From Desulfosarcina alkanivorans (GTDB lineage Bacteria > Desulfobacterota > Desulfobacteria > Desulfobacterales > Desulfosarcinaceae), in assembly GCF_009688945.1 (NCBI RefSeq), contig NZ_AP021874.1, positions 558,001 through 622,000 of the forward strand: a stretch of DNA of 64,000 nt, read 5' to 3'. Below the pieces are notes generated by a model. It was not told the origin of the DNA and did not search any database. It saw nothing but the letters and a program-made list of their open reading frames with translations. The first letter of the stretch is position 1; each line of letters begins with the position of its first letter. A program made the position numbers and the translations under genes. Shown here piece by piece: positions 54,187-63,087 of this stretch.

Positions 54187-55455
54187 ATGAAAAATTTTTT
54201 GATTAGCTTTTTTGTTCTATTTGCGTTCGTCACACCGTGTTGTGCGCAAAACCAGACTGCTGACAATTTGAAAAGCTTTGATATGGTCTGGAAAACGGTG
54301 AACGAAAGCCATTTCGACCCGACCTTTGGCGGTATTGACTGGAAGGCCATGCGCGACCGCTATCATCCCCAAATAGTATCATCCAGCGGCATTGAAGATT
54401 TCAACCGGATAACCAATAACATGCTGTTTGAACTTAGATTGTCTCATCTTCTTGTCGCCACAGAAAAAATGCTAAAGACATACATGCCGACTCTGTTTTC
54501 AGAAGGCACCGTTGGCATCGATGTGCGATGGATGCAAAACAAGGTTGTCATCACTAAAATCAACCCCGGATGTCCAGCCCAAAAGGCCGGCTTGAAAACG
54601 GGGTATGAAATTAAGGAAATCGATGGCCGGGATGTCAATGAGATAATCCAGATCGCTGAAGTACTGCCACCATACAATGTCCGTAACCGCAGAGGCGGAA
54701 TTTCAAACTTCATTATCGGTCATCTCAACGGCCCGCCGAATACCTTGGTTTCCATTCGCTATGTGGATGAAAATTCTTTGTTAAAGGAAGCAGCGATTTT
54801 GCGCCAGTCAAGAGGAACAGGCAAGATCATCAGTGATGCCATGCCGCCTGTTTTTATCGAATTCGAGGCCAAAAGGTTGGAGCGCAATATAGGGTACATC
54901 TGGTTCAACCATTTTGCAGACCCTGTGGATAAAGATTTTGTTCAAGCGCTTGAGATCATGCGGGATACGTGCGGGCTCATTTTCGATTTGCGTAGCAACC
55001 CTGGAGGAAATTTTCGTGTAGTGGATACTATTATTGAACAGTTGATTACCGCAAAAACACCACTATACCGATTCCGATTCAGAGAAAAAACTGTCGAAAG
55101 AAGTTTAAATCCTTCGAAACACCCGTATGAAAAACCAGTTGTCGTGCTGATTGATGTGACCAGCATGTCATCCAGCGAACATTTTGCGGCCTGCCTGAAG
55201 GCGATTGGACGTGCAGCTATTGTCGGAGAACGAAGTCCTGGCTATCTTTTGGGGTCCAAATGGATAAAACTGCCAAATGGCCTATCGTTTATGCATTCAT
55301 TTCTACAACCAATTCCCTTCGATGGACAGATTGTTGAAGGCCATGGAATAAAGCCTGATCTTGAAATCGGACTCAACCGAAATGATTTGCTGAAGGGAAG
55401 AGATAATCAGCTGGAAGCCGCCATAGAGTATATTTTGGAAGAGAACCTACAATGA
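54187..55455 (+). CDS. S41-family (C-terminal-processing-like) peptidase
   Basis: 422 residues. Signal peptide (MKNFLISFFVLFAFVTPCCA), helical N-terminal domain with YHPQI...LFELRLSHL, PDZ domain (about 105-190: GIDVRWMQNKVVITKINPGCPAQKAGLKTGYEI), then the S41 core. The catalytic Ser is in VTSMSSSEHFA, followed by GERSPGYLLGSKW; the usual Lys context is altered. It acts in the periplasm or as a lipoprotein (Cys near the cleavage site). It lies in the last long cassette, upstream of an attC. Confidence 0.85.
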   Translation: MKNFLISFFVLFAFVTPCCAQNQTADNLKSFDMVWKTVNESHFDPTFGGIDWKAMRDRYHPQIVSSSGIEDFNRITNNMLFELRLSHLLVATEKMLKTYMPTLFSEGTVGIDVRWMQNKVVITKINPGCPAQKAGLKTGYEIKEIDGRDVNEIIQIAEVLPPYNVRNRRGGISNFIIGHLNGPPNTLVSIRYVDENSLLKEAAILRQSRGTGKIISDAMPPVFIEFEAKRLERNIGYIWFNHFADPVDKDFVQALEIMRDTCGLIFDLRSNPGGNFRVVDTIIEQLITAKTPLYRFRFREKTVERSLNPSKHPYEKPVVVLIDVTSMSSSEHFAACLKAIGRAAIVGERSPGYLLGSKWIKLPNGLSFMHSFLQPIPFDGQIVEGHGIKPDLEIGLNRNDLLKGRDNQLEAAIEYILEENLQ

Positions 55456-55488
55456 GGGTTAAATCCTTCGCGACGATCTATGAATGAT

Positions 55489-55563
55489 CTTCAACCACAA
55501 CCATCAGCTTCACAAGGATTCGGGCCACTTCGTGACCCTCACCTGTGAGCTGGCGCGTTATAC
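55489..55563. other. attC after the S41 peptidase
   Basis: R'' CTTCAAC (55489-55495), left arm CAGCTTCACAAGG, right arm CCTGTGAGCTG, R' GTTATAC (55557-55563). The first R'' base deviates from purine. Confidence 0.75.
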
Positions 55564-55586
55564 AAAGGAATTGAAACAGATAATTG

Positions 55587-56408
55587 ATGACTGGTTTAGG
55601 CTGGGAAGAAAATAAGCGTATTGGTATTTATGGAAATAAAGGGCCAACTGCAATTGTTTTGCATGGAGGACCGGGGGCATCAGGGAGCGCAGCACCTGTT
55701 GCTATAGGGCTTTCTTATCACTTCAGGGTATTGGAGCCTTGGCAGCGCCGCAGCAGTGACATCCCACTAACTGTTGCTGTTCATATTTCTGATATTTACG
55801 ATTTAATAAAATCTTGCTGTAGTGATGAAAAACCAATCCTTGTGGGTGAATCCTGGGGCGCAATGCTTGCGTTGGCTTATGCCGCTGAATATCCTGAAAC
55901 TGTTGGGCCTATTGCACTCATCGGTTGTGGTACTTTTGACAAAAAGGCTCGCGCAGAAGGAATTAAAATACGCCAAAATAGAATTAAAGATTATATAAAA
56001 AATCACCCGGAGCATCGTTCCGATCTGAAACTTTCGATTTCCGAACAAATAATGAAATGGCACGAAATGACAGATTCATACGAGTTGGATCCAATCAAAA
56101 CCGAATATCCATTAACAGAGCCATTTGATATGAAAGCGCATACTGAGACATGGAGCGATATGTTACGTTCCCAGGATGAAGGGAAATATCCTCAGGCATT
56201 TACATCAATTAAATCCCCAGTAATTATGTTGCATGGTGCTTATGACCCGCATCCTGGAAAGCTCATAAGAAATAACCTGAGACAATATATACCTCAATTA
56301 GAATATTTTGAATTTGAAAAATGTGGTCACGCCCCCTCGGTTGAAAAATATGCAAAAGATGATTTTTTCAAAGTAATGCAAAACTGGTTGATGAATATGC
56401 CTGAATAA
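55587..56408 (+). CDS. Alpha/beta hydrolase (proline iminopeptidase-like)
   Basis: 273 residues from the ATG at 55587 (a TTG directly precedes). The oxyanion motif HGGPGASG (about 27-34), nucleophile elbow GESWGAML (about 93), Asp in HGAYDPHPG (about 216) and His in CGHAPSVE (about 248) complete the triad. Peptidase, esterase and lyase activities all occur in this family, so the substrate is open. It is the last recognisable cassette gene of the array, 24 bp after the core GTTATAC. Confidence 0.88.
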   Translation: MTGLGWEENKRIGIYGNKGPTAIVLHGGPGASGSAAPVAIGLSYHFRVLEPWQRRSSDIPLTVAVHISDIYDLIKSCCSDEKPILVGESWGAMLALAYAAEYPETVGPIALIGCGTFDKKARAEGIKIRQNRIKDYIKNHPEHRSDLKLSISEQIMKWHEMTDSYELDPIKTEYPLTEPFDMKAHTETWSDMLRSQDEGKYPQAFTSIKSPVIMLHGAYDPHPGKLIRNNLRQYIPQLEYFEFEKCGHAPSVEKYAKDDFFKVMQNWLMNMPE

Positions 56409-56450
56409 CCGAGTACCGCGGTTGTTTCAACCCCGTGAACAGGTACAAAA
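56402..56450. other. Degenerate attC-like hairpin at the array end
   Basis: GAATAAC followed by GTACCGCGGTTG and, after a short loop, CAACCCCGTGAACAGGTAC. Arms pair imperfectly and no GTTRRRY box follows. It probably marks the old right edge of the integron. The stretch from here to 56606 holds nothing else recognised. Confidence 0.4.
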
Positions 56451-56606
56451 AAATAGGAATTGAAAAATGGGCAGAGAATGCGGCAGGATGCTATTGAAGG
56501 CCTCGGTGATAGGAATGACGGAACATCTTAGAAAGACAAACCGGCGTTCATAACGGATGTGCCCGCCGGAGACGCAAAGCACATTTCGGCAGCGCAAAGG
56601 GGAAAA

Positions 56607-57447
56607 ATGCAGCAGATCGTCAACGTTCCGGTTGTGGCCCTCGCCAACGCCATTCGTAATCGGGAGATTTCCTCGAACGGGACATATTTTCCCTTTTGGC
56701 GGGGTGCTGGATTCTTTTCAACAAATGGGGCCAATGGCCCGCTCCGTTGATGACCTCTCTTTGCTTCTGCCTCTTATCGCCGGTCCAGACCACATCGATC
56801 CCGGTTTGGTGCCAATGCCCCTGGATGATCCCAAAGCGGTGGCATTGACCGATCTCCGCGTTGCTTTCCATTCGGACAACGGAATCATCACTCCATCACC
56901 GGAAACAGCGAAAGTGGTACGTGATGCAGCGGCAATCCTTGATGATCGGGGTTTGATCATCAACGCGGTCCGCCCGCATGGCATCGAGCAGTCCTATGAT
57001 CTGATGATCGGGCTGTTATCGGCGGACGGGGGGGCGTCGATCCGAAGATTGCTGCAGGACGCCGGCACAAAGGCGCATACCCTCCCGTGGCTGGGGCTCG
57101 CAGAGCCCGCCGATGCGACCCGGTTCGATGCACTGATGTTGAAATGGTCCCGATTTCGCAGCATTATGCTGTCATTTTTTAAAGACTACGATCTGATCCT
57201 GAGCCCCGTAAATGCCTTTCCGGCCATGCTGCCTGGATCATCGGGCGCTGATTTGGAGGCGTTCAGTTATACCATGGCCTACAATATGACCGGCTGGCCG
57301 GCTGCCGTTGTACGAGGCGGCACCTCCCCGGACGGGCTTCCCGTTGGCGTGCAAATAGTTGCCCATCCGTGGCGGGAAGACGTTGCCCTGGCCGTTGCCG
57401 GATATCTTGAAAAAGCGCTTGGTGGGTTTAACCCGCCCCCGATATAG
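56607..57447 (+). pseudogene. Amidase-signature protein, internal deletion
   Basis: The gene start is recognisable (MQQIVNVPVVALANAIRNRE from the ATG at 56607). Near 56675 the frame changes and the sequence jumps to the C-terminal half (GHIFPFGGVLDSFQQMGPMARSVDDL, then RSIMLSFFKDYDLILSPVN and NMTGWPAAVVRGG). The segment with the catalytic Lys-Ser-Ser triad, about 140 residues, is missing. GC content is again that of the chromosome, so this gene belongs to the flank, not the array. Confidence 0.8.
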
Positions 57448-58003
57448 TAAAAAATCGCGGGATCACTTTCCGGGGGGGCGCACGTCGACCGAAAACTGAA
57501 CAGGGGCTGCCCGGACGCCGGCCAAATGGGGCGCGATCAGGCCGCGCGACCAGTTTTACCTTGGATTTAACCGCAGGCATATGGCTGATATTCCGAGGAT
57601 AAAATTTTTCGCATAACGCAGATAGGGGGTCAAATACCCTTTTATGGATAAACACTGACGACACTTCATGGTATCATGGCACCGGAAGTTGATGCCGGCA
57701 CCCCGGTAACGGCATACCATTTGGCTATCGCTTCAAGGGAAGCCACTTGAAGTGCCCGGCGTCAAGCGTTCCGACAGGAAAACGGGATCCTGTGATCCTG
57801 ATGACAGATGAATTTTTTGAAAACACCGTTGACAGCGATCTTTATTTCCTCCTTTGAAAAGAAAGTTGTCCATACTGCATGCGCCATGGTGAAAACGACC
57901 GATACCGGTGTGTTCACCGCTGAGGAAAACATATGTGTCACCCGACGGCACGGATCGAGCGGTCGGTGACAAGGGCCGTCGTGCCGTCGGCGAAAGGGGG
58001 CGA
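57448..58003. other. Gap of about 550 bp without a supported gene
   Basis: No frame shows coding character. A few inverted repeats and GC-rich patches are present. The region directly before 58004 contains AAAGGGGG, the ribosome-binding site of the next gene. Confidence 0.45.
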
Positions 58004-59041
58004 ATGCTGGCCACCAACTGGAGCACGTGGGTTGAAATGTTTCTGGGCCTGGCGGAAATCGGGCTGCTCGTAGCCGCCGTATACCTTATCATCGCCCAGT
58101 TCACGAGAAGCCGGGCGTCCATGTACATCGAGCGCTTCAACAGCAGTGATGCGATGGAGAGTCGCGTCGCCGTGGACCGCTGGCTGGAGGCCCATGTCAC
58201 GGCCAAGGCCCGCCTGGAGGAACTGGAACGGGACCCCGCGCTCCGCACCCATCTCCGGCGGTTCACGAACCTGTTCCAGGAACTCGGTGCGGCTTACCAG
58301 TTCGGTGTCGCCCATCGGAAGACGGTTCGGGTGCTGTTCGATGCACTCGTCGTCATGTACTGGGAGCGATTGCGGTTCTGGGTCGAGGATTACCGGGCCA
58401 ATTCCGACCCCACGCTTTATTCGAGATTCGAATATCTCTACAACGAGATCAGGACTCGCGAACGGAAGACGCGACCCCGGCTGGACTATGTCGTCGCGTA
58501 CGGTTCGCTGATGAATCCGGCCAGTCTCAGTGCCGGGCTGGGCAGGGATGCCTCGATCGATGAACTCATCCCTATAGAGGTCGTGGATTGGGAACGACGA
58601 TGGACCGTGGGAGAAACCGTCAGATTGTCGGGTGCGGGCCAGACGACCACCGCCGCATTCCTCAATCTCGAGCCCTCGCCCGGCCAGCGTACGGCGGCTG
58701 CAATGATCAGGGTGTCCCGCTCCGAACTGGCGCGGCTGACCGTTCGGGAGAAGAACTACGACGCGAGGGACCTCAGGGATGCCGTCCGGCTGATTGGTGG
58801 ACGGCGCGTTGGTCCGGGCGCGGCCGTATGGTGCTTTGTCGGTCGAAGGCGGCATCGCGTGATCGCCGGGGACGATGACGTCGTTGTCCTGGAAGAATAC
58901 GTCAGCAAGGTCGAACAGGCGGCGGAACGGATAGACCCGACGATGATTGCCGAGCTTCGCGCCTCTGTTGCCGCAGCCGGGTTCGAGCCGGCATCAGGGC
59001 CCTACCAGTTTGCCGATCCGGACCAGCGGTCGCTGGTTTGA
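58004..59041 (+). CDS. Membrane protein fused to gamma-glutamylcyclotransferase-like domain
   Basis: 345 residues from the ATG at 58004 (AAAGGGGG upstream); the frame continues to 57908 but without homology. The N-terminal half (about 10-160) has one membrane helix and a helical domain of DUF4760-like appearance. The C-terminal half has DYVVAYGSLMNPASL, the substrate loop of the GGCT/AIG2 fold, and an acidic residue in VREKNYDARDL at the place of the catalytic Glu (Asp here). The fusion is unusual. A role in glutathione or peptide turnover at the membrane is only a guess. Confidence 0.72.
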   Translation: MLATNWSTWVEMFLGLAEIGLLVAAVYLIIAQFTRSRASMYIERFNSSDAMESRVAVDRWLEAHVTAKARLEELERDPALRTHLRRFTNLFQELGAAYQFGVAHRKTVRVLFDALVVMYWERLRFWVEDYRANSDPTLYSRFEYLYNEIRTRERKTRPRLDYVVAYGSLMNPASLSAGLGRDASIDELIPIEVVDWERRWTVGETVRLSGAGQTTTAAFLNLEPSPGQRTAAAMIRVSRSELARLTVREKNYDARDLRDAVRLIGGRRVGPGAAVWCFVGRRRHRVIAGDDDVVVLEEYVSKVEQAAERIDPTMIAELRASVAAAGFEPASGPYQFADPDQRSLV

Positions 59042-59059
59042 TCAACAGGGGGTATTGAA

Positions 59060-62000
59060 ATGAACCACCACAAGGGCGTCACCGTGCCGGAGGGCAAAAA
59101 AACCGATCGGGCTGTCAAGGAAATATCCGACAGATACGAATGGTTGCTAAACTATATTCCCGGAATGGTTTTCGTTCTCGTACGGCATTCCGACGGGACC
59201 TATATGTTTTCCTACGTCAGCGATTCATCTTTCAAACTGTTTGATTTGGACCCCCAGGCGTTAACGCGTGACTGGACCCTTTTTTTTCGTCTCATTCATC
59301 CGGATGATCAAACAAGATTTCTCGAATCGGCCAGAATATCTGCTCAGACGATTCAACCCTGCAAAGAAAAATTACGTTTTATCGTTAACGGGGAAGCGCG
59401 CTGGTATGACTACCTGTCCCGTCCGCAACGTCAGCCCAACGGTGATACGTTCTGGGATGGCATTGTTCTGGAAGGGACGGATCCTGAAGGGACAGAAGCG
59501 GTCCTGCATGAAAAGGAGGAAATGTTTCCAGGCACCTCGAAACAGGATGCCGTGGGCATTGGCCATGTCGGGCTCGACGGTTCATGGCTTCACGTCAACC
59601 AACGATTATGCGATATGTTGGGCTATTCACGAGAAGAACTGATGAACCTCACCCTTCAGGATGTCACCCATGCCGATGGCCTGACAACGGATATCGACCA
59701 CGTCCGGAAGATGCTCAAGGGAGAAATACAGACCTACGCAATTGAAAAACGCTGTGTCCACAAAAAGGGAACCCCGGTCTGGACCAATCTCACGGTTTCA
59801 CTGGCAGGGCATAGGAAAGGGGACGCCAGCCATTTTCTTCTGTTAGTGGAGGATATTTCAGCCCGTAAGAATTCGGAAAAGATACAAAAAAACCATCTTT
59901 ACCTGCTGACCAATCTGGAACGGATCAACCGGGTTGTCAGTTCCGCGATCAATCTTGAACAAATGATGCGGGATGTGCTCGAAGCCGTATTGTCAATATT
60001 CGACTGTGACAGGGCATTTCTCCTTTTTCCTTGCGACCCGGATTCTTCCTTCTGGCGGGTGCCCATGGAACGAACCGTACCGGGATATCCGGGTGCCGAG
60101 GCTTTAAACCGGGACTTTCCCATGCAGCCATGGGTTGTTGAAATCCTCCGGGTGTTGCTCGAAACTGACGGTGTTGCGGTATTTGGCCCGCAGGAGGGAG
60201 AACCCCTTCCTCCGGAGGGATGGGACCAGTTCCACATCCAGTCCGCTATGGCAATGGCTGTGTACCCCAAGGGGGATAAACCATGGATGTTCGGGATGCA
60301 CCAGTGCGCTTTCCCGCGCATCTGGTCGGAGGATGAAAAGACATTATTCCGGGAAATCGGTCGCCGGATTTCCGATTCCCTGACCACACTCCAGGCGTTT
60401 CGTAAGCTGCAGAAAAGTGAAGACCGATTCCGTACGCTGGTGGAAAACCTTCCCGGTTGCGTTTATCGCTCTGAACTCAAAAACCCCTGGCGGCTGGAGT
60501 ATGTCAGCGAGTCGGTTCTTGAACTTACCGGCTATTCCCCCAGTCAGTTTACAGAGACGAACGAGATCAATTTCGGCGACCTGATCCTGGATGAAGACCT
60601 GCAGGAGGTGGGCCGTCTTGTCGAGGAAGGGGTATCGAATCGAAGCCATTACGAAAGTGAATACCGGATCCGGCATGCCTCAGGCGATGTCCGGTGGGTT
60701 TTCGAGAAGGGGCGGGCCAGTTACGATGAGGGGGACAATCCCCGCTGGCTCGACGGTGTGATTGTTGATATCACGGAGAGAAAAAATATTGAAAACCGAC
60801 TGCGAAACAGCGAGGCTCGACTGAAAGAAGCGCAGAAAATGGCTAAGCTTGGCCATTGGAAATTGGATGTCAAGACCGGCGATTGCGAATGGTCGGATGA
60901 AACTTACCGAATTTTCCGGCTTGACCCTGAAACATTCAAACCACAAATAGATTCGATTATGGCACTGTCTCCCTGGCCAGGCGACCATGAACGTGACCAG
61001 GAAATTATCAAAAGAGTGACAGAGAACCGCGAGCAGGGGTCGTTTGAACAGCGGTTCCTCCGCCCTGATGGCAGCATCGGCTATTACGTCTCGATTTTTC
61101 GCGGCGTTTTCGATGACCATGACAACCTTGTCCGAATTATGGGAACCATACAGGATGTCACCGAACAAAAACGAACCAATGAGGCATTGAAGAAAAGCGA
61201 GGCCACGCTCCGCAGCATCTTTGAAAGCTCTCCGATGCTGATGGGAATCGTCGAATTAACCGCGGATGACAAAATCGTTCATATCTACGACAATCCGGCA
61301 ACCGCCCGGTTTTTTAATGTTGAATCCCAAGGTGCTGGAGAAATAGCTGCCGATGAGTTAGGGGCGCCTTCAGAAGCAATCAGCGAGTGGTTGGTACACT
61401 ACCGCCAGAGCCAGAACGAGGGCAAACCGGTGCGCTTCGAATACATCCATCCCGCGCCGGACGGCCCGCTCTGGCTGTCGGCAACAGTCTCGACAATCGG
61501 CCCGGGCCGCAATGGACGCACACGGTTCAGTTACGTGGCCGAGGATATCACCGAGCGTAAGCAGGGAGAGGTGAAACTGCAGGAATATGCCGAAACCCAA
61601 GAGGTGCTGCTGCGGGAGGTCAATCATCGTGTCAAGAATAATCTGGCCGTGATCATCAGTATGCTGCACAAGGAGGAGGACCTTGCAAAACTCAAGGGCC
61701 AGACCGCCCCGCTCTCTCTCCTGCACGATCTGGAGGGGCGTATCAGAGGGCTGCTTACGGTTCACAGTATGTTTTCAGCAAGTAACTGGCAGCCGTTGTT
61801 TTTGAGCCAGCTTTGCAGACAGATCATTAAAGGGAATATTGACTCGAATACCGCAGCCATAAAACTATCTGTTTCAGCGTCGGACGTGCTGGTCGACAGC
61901 AACCAGGCCCACCATCTGAGTATGGTGATCAATGAGCTGACGACAAATACCCTAAAATATGCCATCCGTAAAGGAAACCGGTCCCGTATCGATGTTGATA

Positions 62001-62209
62001 TTAAAGATGACGCCGGCAAGGTCTTTCTGACTTTCCGGGACAATGGCCCGGGGTATCCCGAAAATATCATTAAGGGAAACTATGCCGGCGCAAGTATTGG
62101 TTTTGAGCTTGTAACCGGAATCGTGAAAAAAAGCCTGCGCGGGACCATTTCGTTCAAAAATGAAAACGGCGCTGTTATTGAAATAGGATTTGACACGATC
62201 GGAAAATAA
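59060..62209 (+). CDS. Multi-PAS/GAF sensor histidine kinase (HisKA_2 type)
   Basis: 1049 residues, soluble. In order: PAS (about 20-145), PAS (about 155-275, ending VEDISARK), GAF (about 290-440), PAS (about 450-575), PAS (about 585-705), PAS (about 715-840), then a HisKA_2 dimerisation motif LLREVNHRVKNNLAVIISML (phospho-His in NHR) and an ATPase with INELTTNTLKYA and FRDNGPGYP. The family often signals to receiver-only or ANTAR-type partners. The response regulator begins 11 bp downstream, making an evident pair. Confidence 0.93.
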   Translation: MNHHKGVTVPEGKKTDRAVKEISDRYEWLLNYIPGMVFVLVRHSDGTYMFSYVSDSSFKLFDLDPQALTRDWTLFFRLIHPDDQTRFLESARISAQTIQPCKEKLRFIVNGEARWYDYLSRPQRQPNGDTFWDGIVLEGTDPEGTEAVLHEKEEMFPGTSKQDAVGIGHVGLDGSWLHVNQRLCDMLGYSREELMNLTLQDVTHADGLTTDIDHVRKMLKGEIQTYAIEKRCVHKKGTPVWTNLTVSLAGHRKGDASHFLLLVEDISARKNSEKIQKNHLYLLTNLERINRVVSSAINLEQMMRDVLEAVLSIFDCDRAFLLFPCDPDSSFWRVPMERTVPGYPGAEALNRDFPMQPWVVEILRVLLETDGVAVFGPQEGEPLPPEGWDQFHIQSAMAMAVYPKGDKPWMFGMHQCAFPRIWSEDEKTLFREIGRRISDSLTTLQAFRKLQKSEDRFRTLVENLPGCVYRSELKNPWRLEYVSESVLELTGYSPSQFTETNEINFGDLILDEDLQEVGRLVEEGVSNRSHYESEYRIRHASGDVRWVFEKGRASYDEGDNPRWLDGVIVDITERKNIENRLRNSEARLKEAQKMAKLGHWKLDVKTGDCEWSDETYRIFRLDPETFKPQIDSIMALSPWPGDHERDQEIIKRVTENREQGSFEQRFLRPDGSIGYYVSIFRGVFDDHDNLVRIMGTIQDVTEQKRTNEALKKSEATLRSIFESSPMLMGIVELTADDKIVHIYDNPATARFFNVESQGAGEIAADELGAPSEAISEWLVHYRQSQNEGKPVRFEYIHPAPDGPLWLSATVSTIGPGRNGRTRFSYVAEDITERKQGEVKLQEYAETQEVLLREVNHRVKNNLAVIISMLHKEEDLAKLKGQTAPLSLLHDLEGRIRGLLTVHSMFSASNWQPLFLSQLCRQIIKGNIDSNTAAIKLSVSASDVLVDSNQAHHLSMVINELTTNTLKYAIRKGNRSRIDVDIKDDAGKVFLTFRDNGPGYPENIIKGNYAGASIGFELVTGIVKKSLRGTISFKNENGAVIEIGFDTIGK

Positions 62210-62220
62210 AAGGATGCCCT

Positions 62221-62856
62221 ATGCCCATCGATAAAACCATTAAAATCCTTGTTGCGGAGGACGACTACCTTATCAGCGAGGACATCATCCGCGGGCTGAA
62301 GATGCAGGGGTATGCCAATATCATAGAGGCGGTTGACGGTGAAGATGCCTATGAAAAGACCTGCTCTGTGCACCCCGACATTGTTCTGATGGACATAATG
62401 ATGCCGAGGCTTGACGGTATCGCGGCCGCGCAGAAAATCCAGGCGTGCTGCCCCACACCCATCGTCATTCTCACCGCATACGAATCGTCGGATTTCGTTA
62501 TCAAAGCCCGTGCTGCGGGCGTGTCCGCATTTTTAACCAAACCTCCCCGGCAGGATGACCTTGAACGGGCTATCGTCATCGCCATGGCCCGTCACGCGGA
62601 CCTGATGGAACTGCGCAGGCTGAACCAGGCGCTTGAACTGGCATTGGTGGAAATAAAAAGATTGCAAGGGATCCTGCCGATCTGTGCCAAATGCAAAAAA
62701 ATAAGGGATGACAAGGGGTATTGGCAGCAGATTGAAGCCTATATCAGCGATCATTCCGAAGCCGAGTTCAGCCATAGCATATGTCCGGATTGTGCCAGGC
62801 AGCTCTATCCTGAATTGTGTGACCAGGATCAGCGTCCAACCGACGGATCCGGTTGA
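62221..62856 (+). CDS. Response regulator with Cys-rich C-terminal tail
   Basis: 211 residues. Receiver domain (about 8-125) with the phospho-Asp in IVLMDIMMPRLDG, ILTAYES and FLTKPPR. A coiled coil then leads to the module LQGILPICAKCKKIRDDKG followed by FSHSICPDCARQLYPEL, with two CxxC pairs that could bind a metal. It follows its kinase directly. The tail is nearly the same as that of the PAS protein at 53123. The output is unknown. The next 231 bp hold no supported gene. Confidence 0.9.
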   Translation: MPIDKTIKILVAEDDYLISEDIIRGLKMQGYANIIEAVDGEDAYEKTCSVHPDIVLMDIMMPRLDGIAAAQKIQACCPTPIVILTAYESSDFVIKARAAGVSAFLTKPPRQDDLERAIVIAMARHADLMELRRLNQALELALVEIKRLQGILPICAKCKKIRDDKGYWQQIEAYISDHSEAEFSHSICPDCARQLYPELCDQDQRPTDGSG

Positions 62857-63087
62857 CATTAAAAACCGTACCACCGATTTAAACGTTGGGAATAAGCAGC
62901 ATGGCGCCGGTCAACCGTTATGCCCCTGCATTGAAGATGTGAAAATCGTATTTGAAGCCCAACCAGGGGAAAACGAGATCGCTTTCCCGGAGCAGAAATT
63001 ATTCAGGTTCAACTGTTCACGCGTCGTCCCTTATTCATATGAGAATTTTATGATCAAAGCCATCTTCCATGAAATTGAAGGCCACGT

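Larger units (their letters stand above)
22764..56410. mobile_element. Chromosomal integron: intI, attI and a cassette array of about 20 units
   Basis: Integrase gene on the minus strand, then about 32 kb of short, mostly plus-strand genes separated by imperfect palindromes bounded by RYYYAAC and GTTRRRY boxes. I placed attC-type sites ending at 24114, 24591, 24773, 30133, 30245, 32620, 34922, 35104, 37418, 37600, 38601, 38783, 40538, 45070, 45555, 46526, 47411, 49403, 52543 and 55563. Base composition falls sharply from the GC-rich flanks to AT-rich cassettes. The right limit is not sharp, because the last hydrolase gene is followed only by a degenerate site. Confidence 0.9.
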
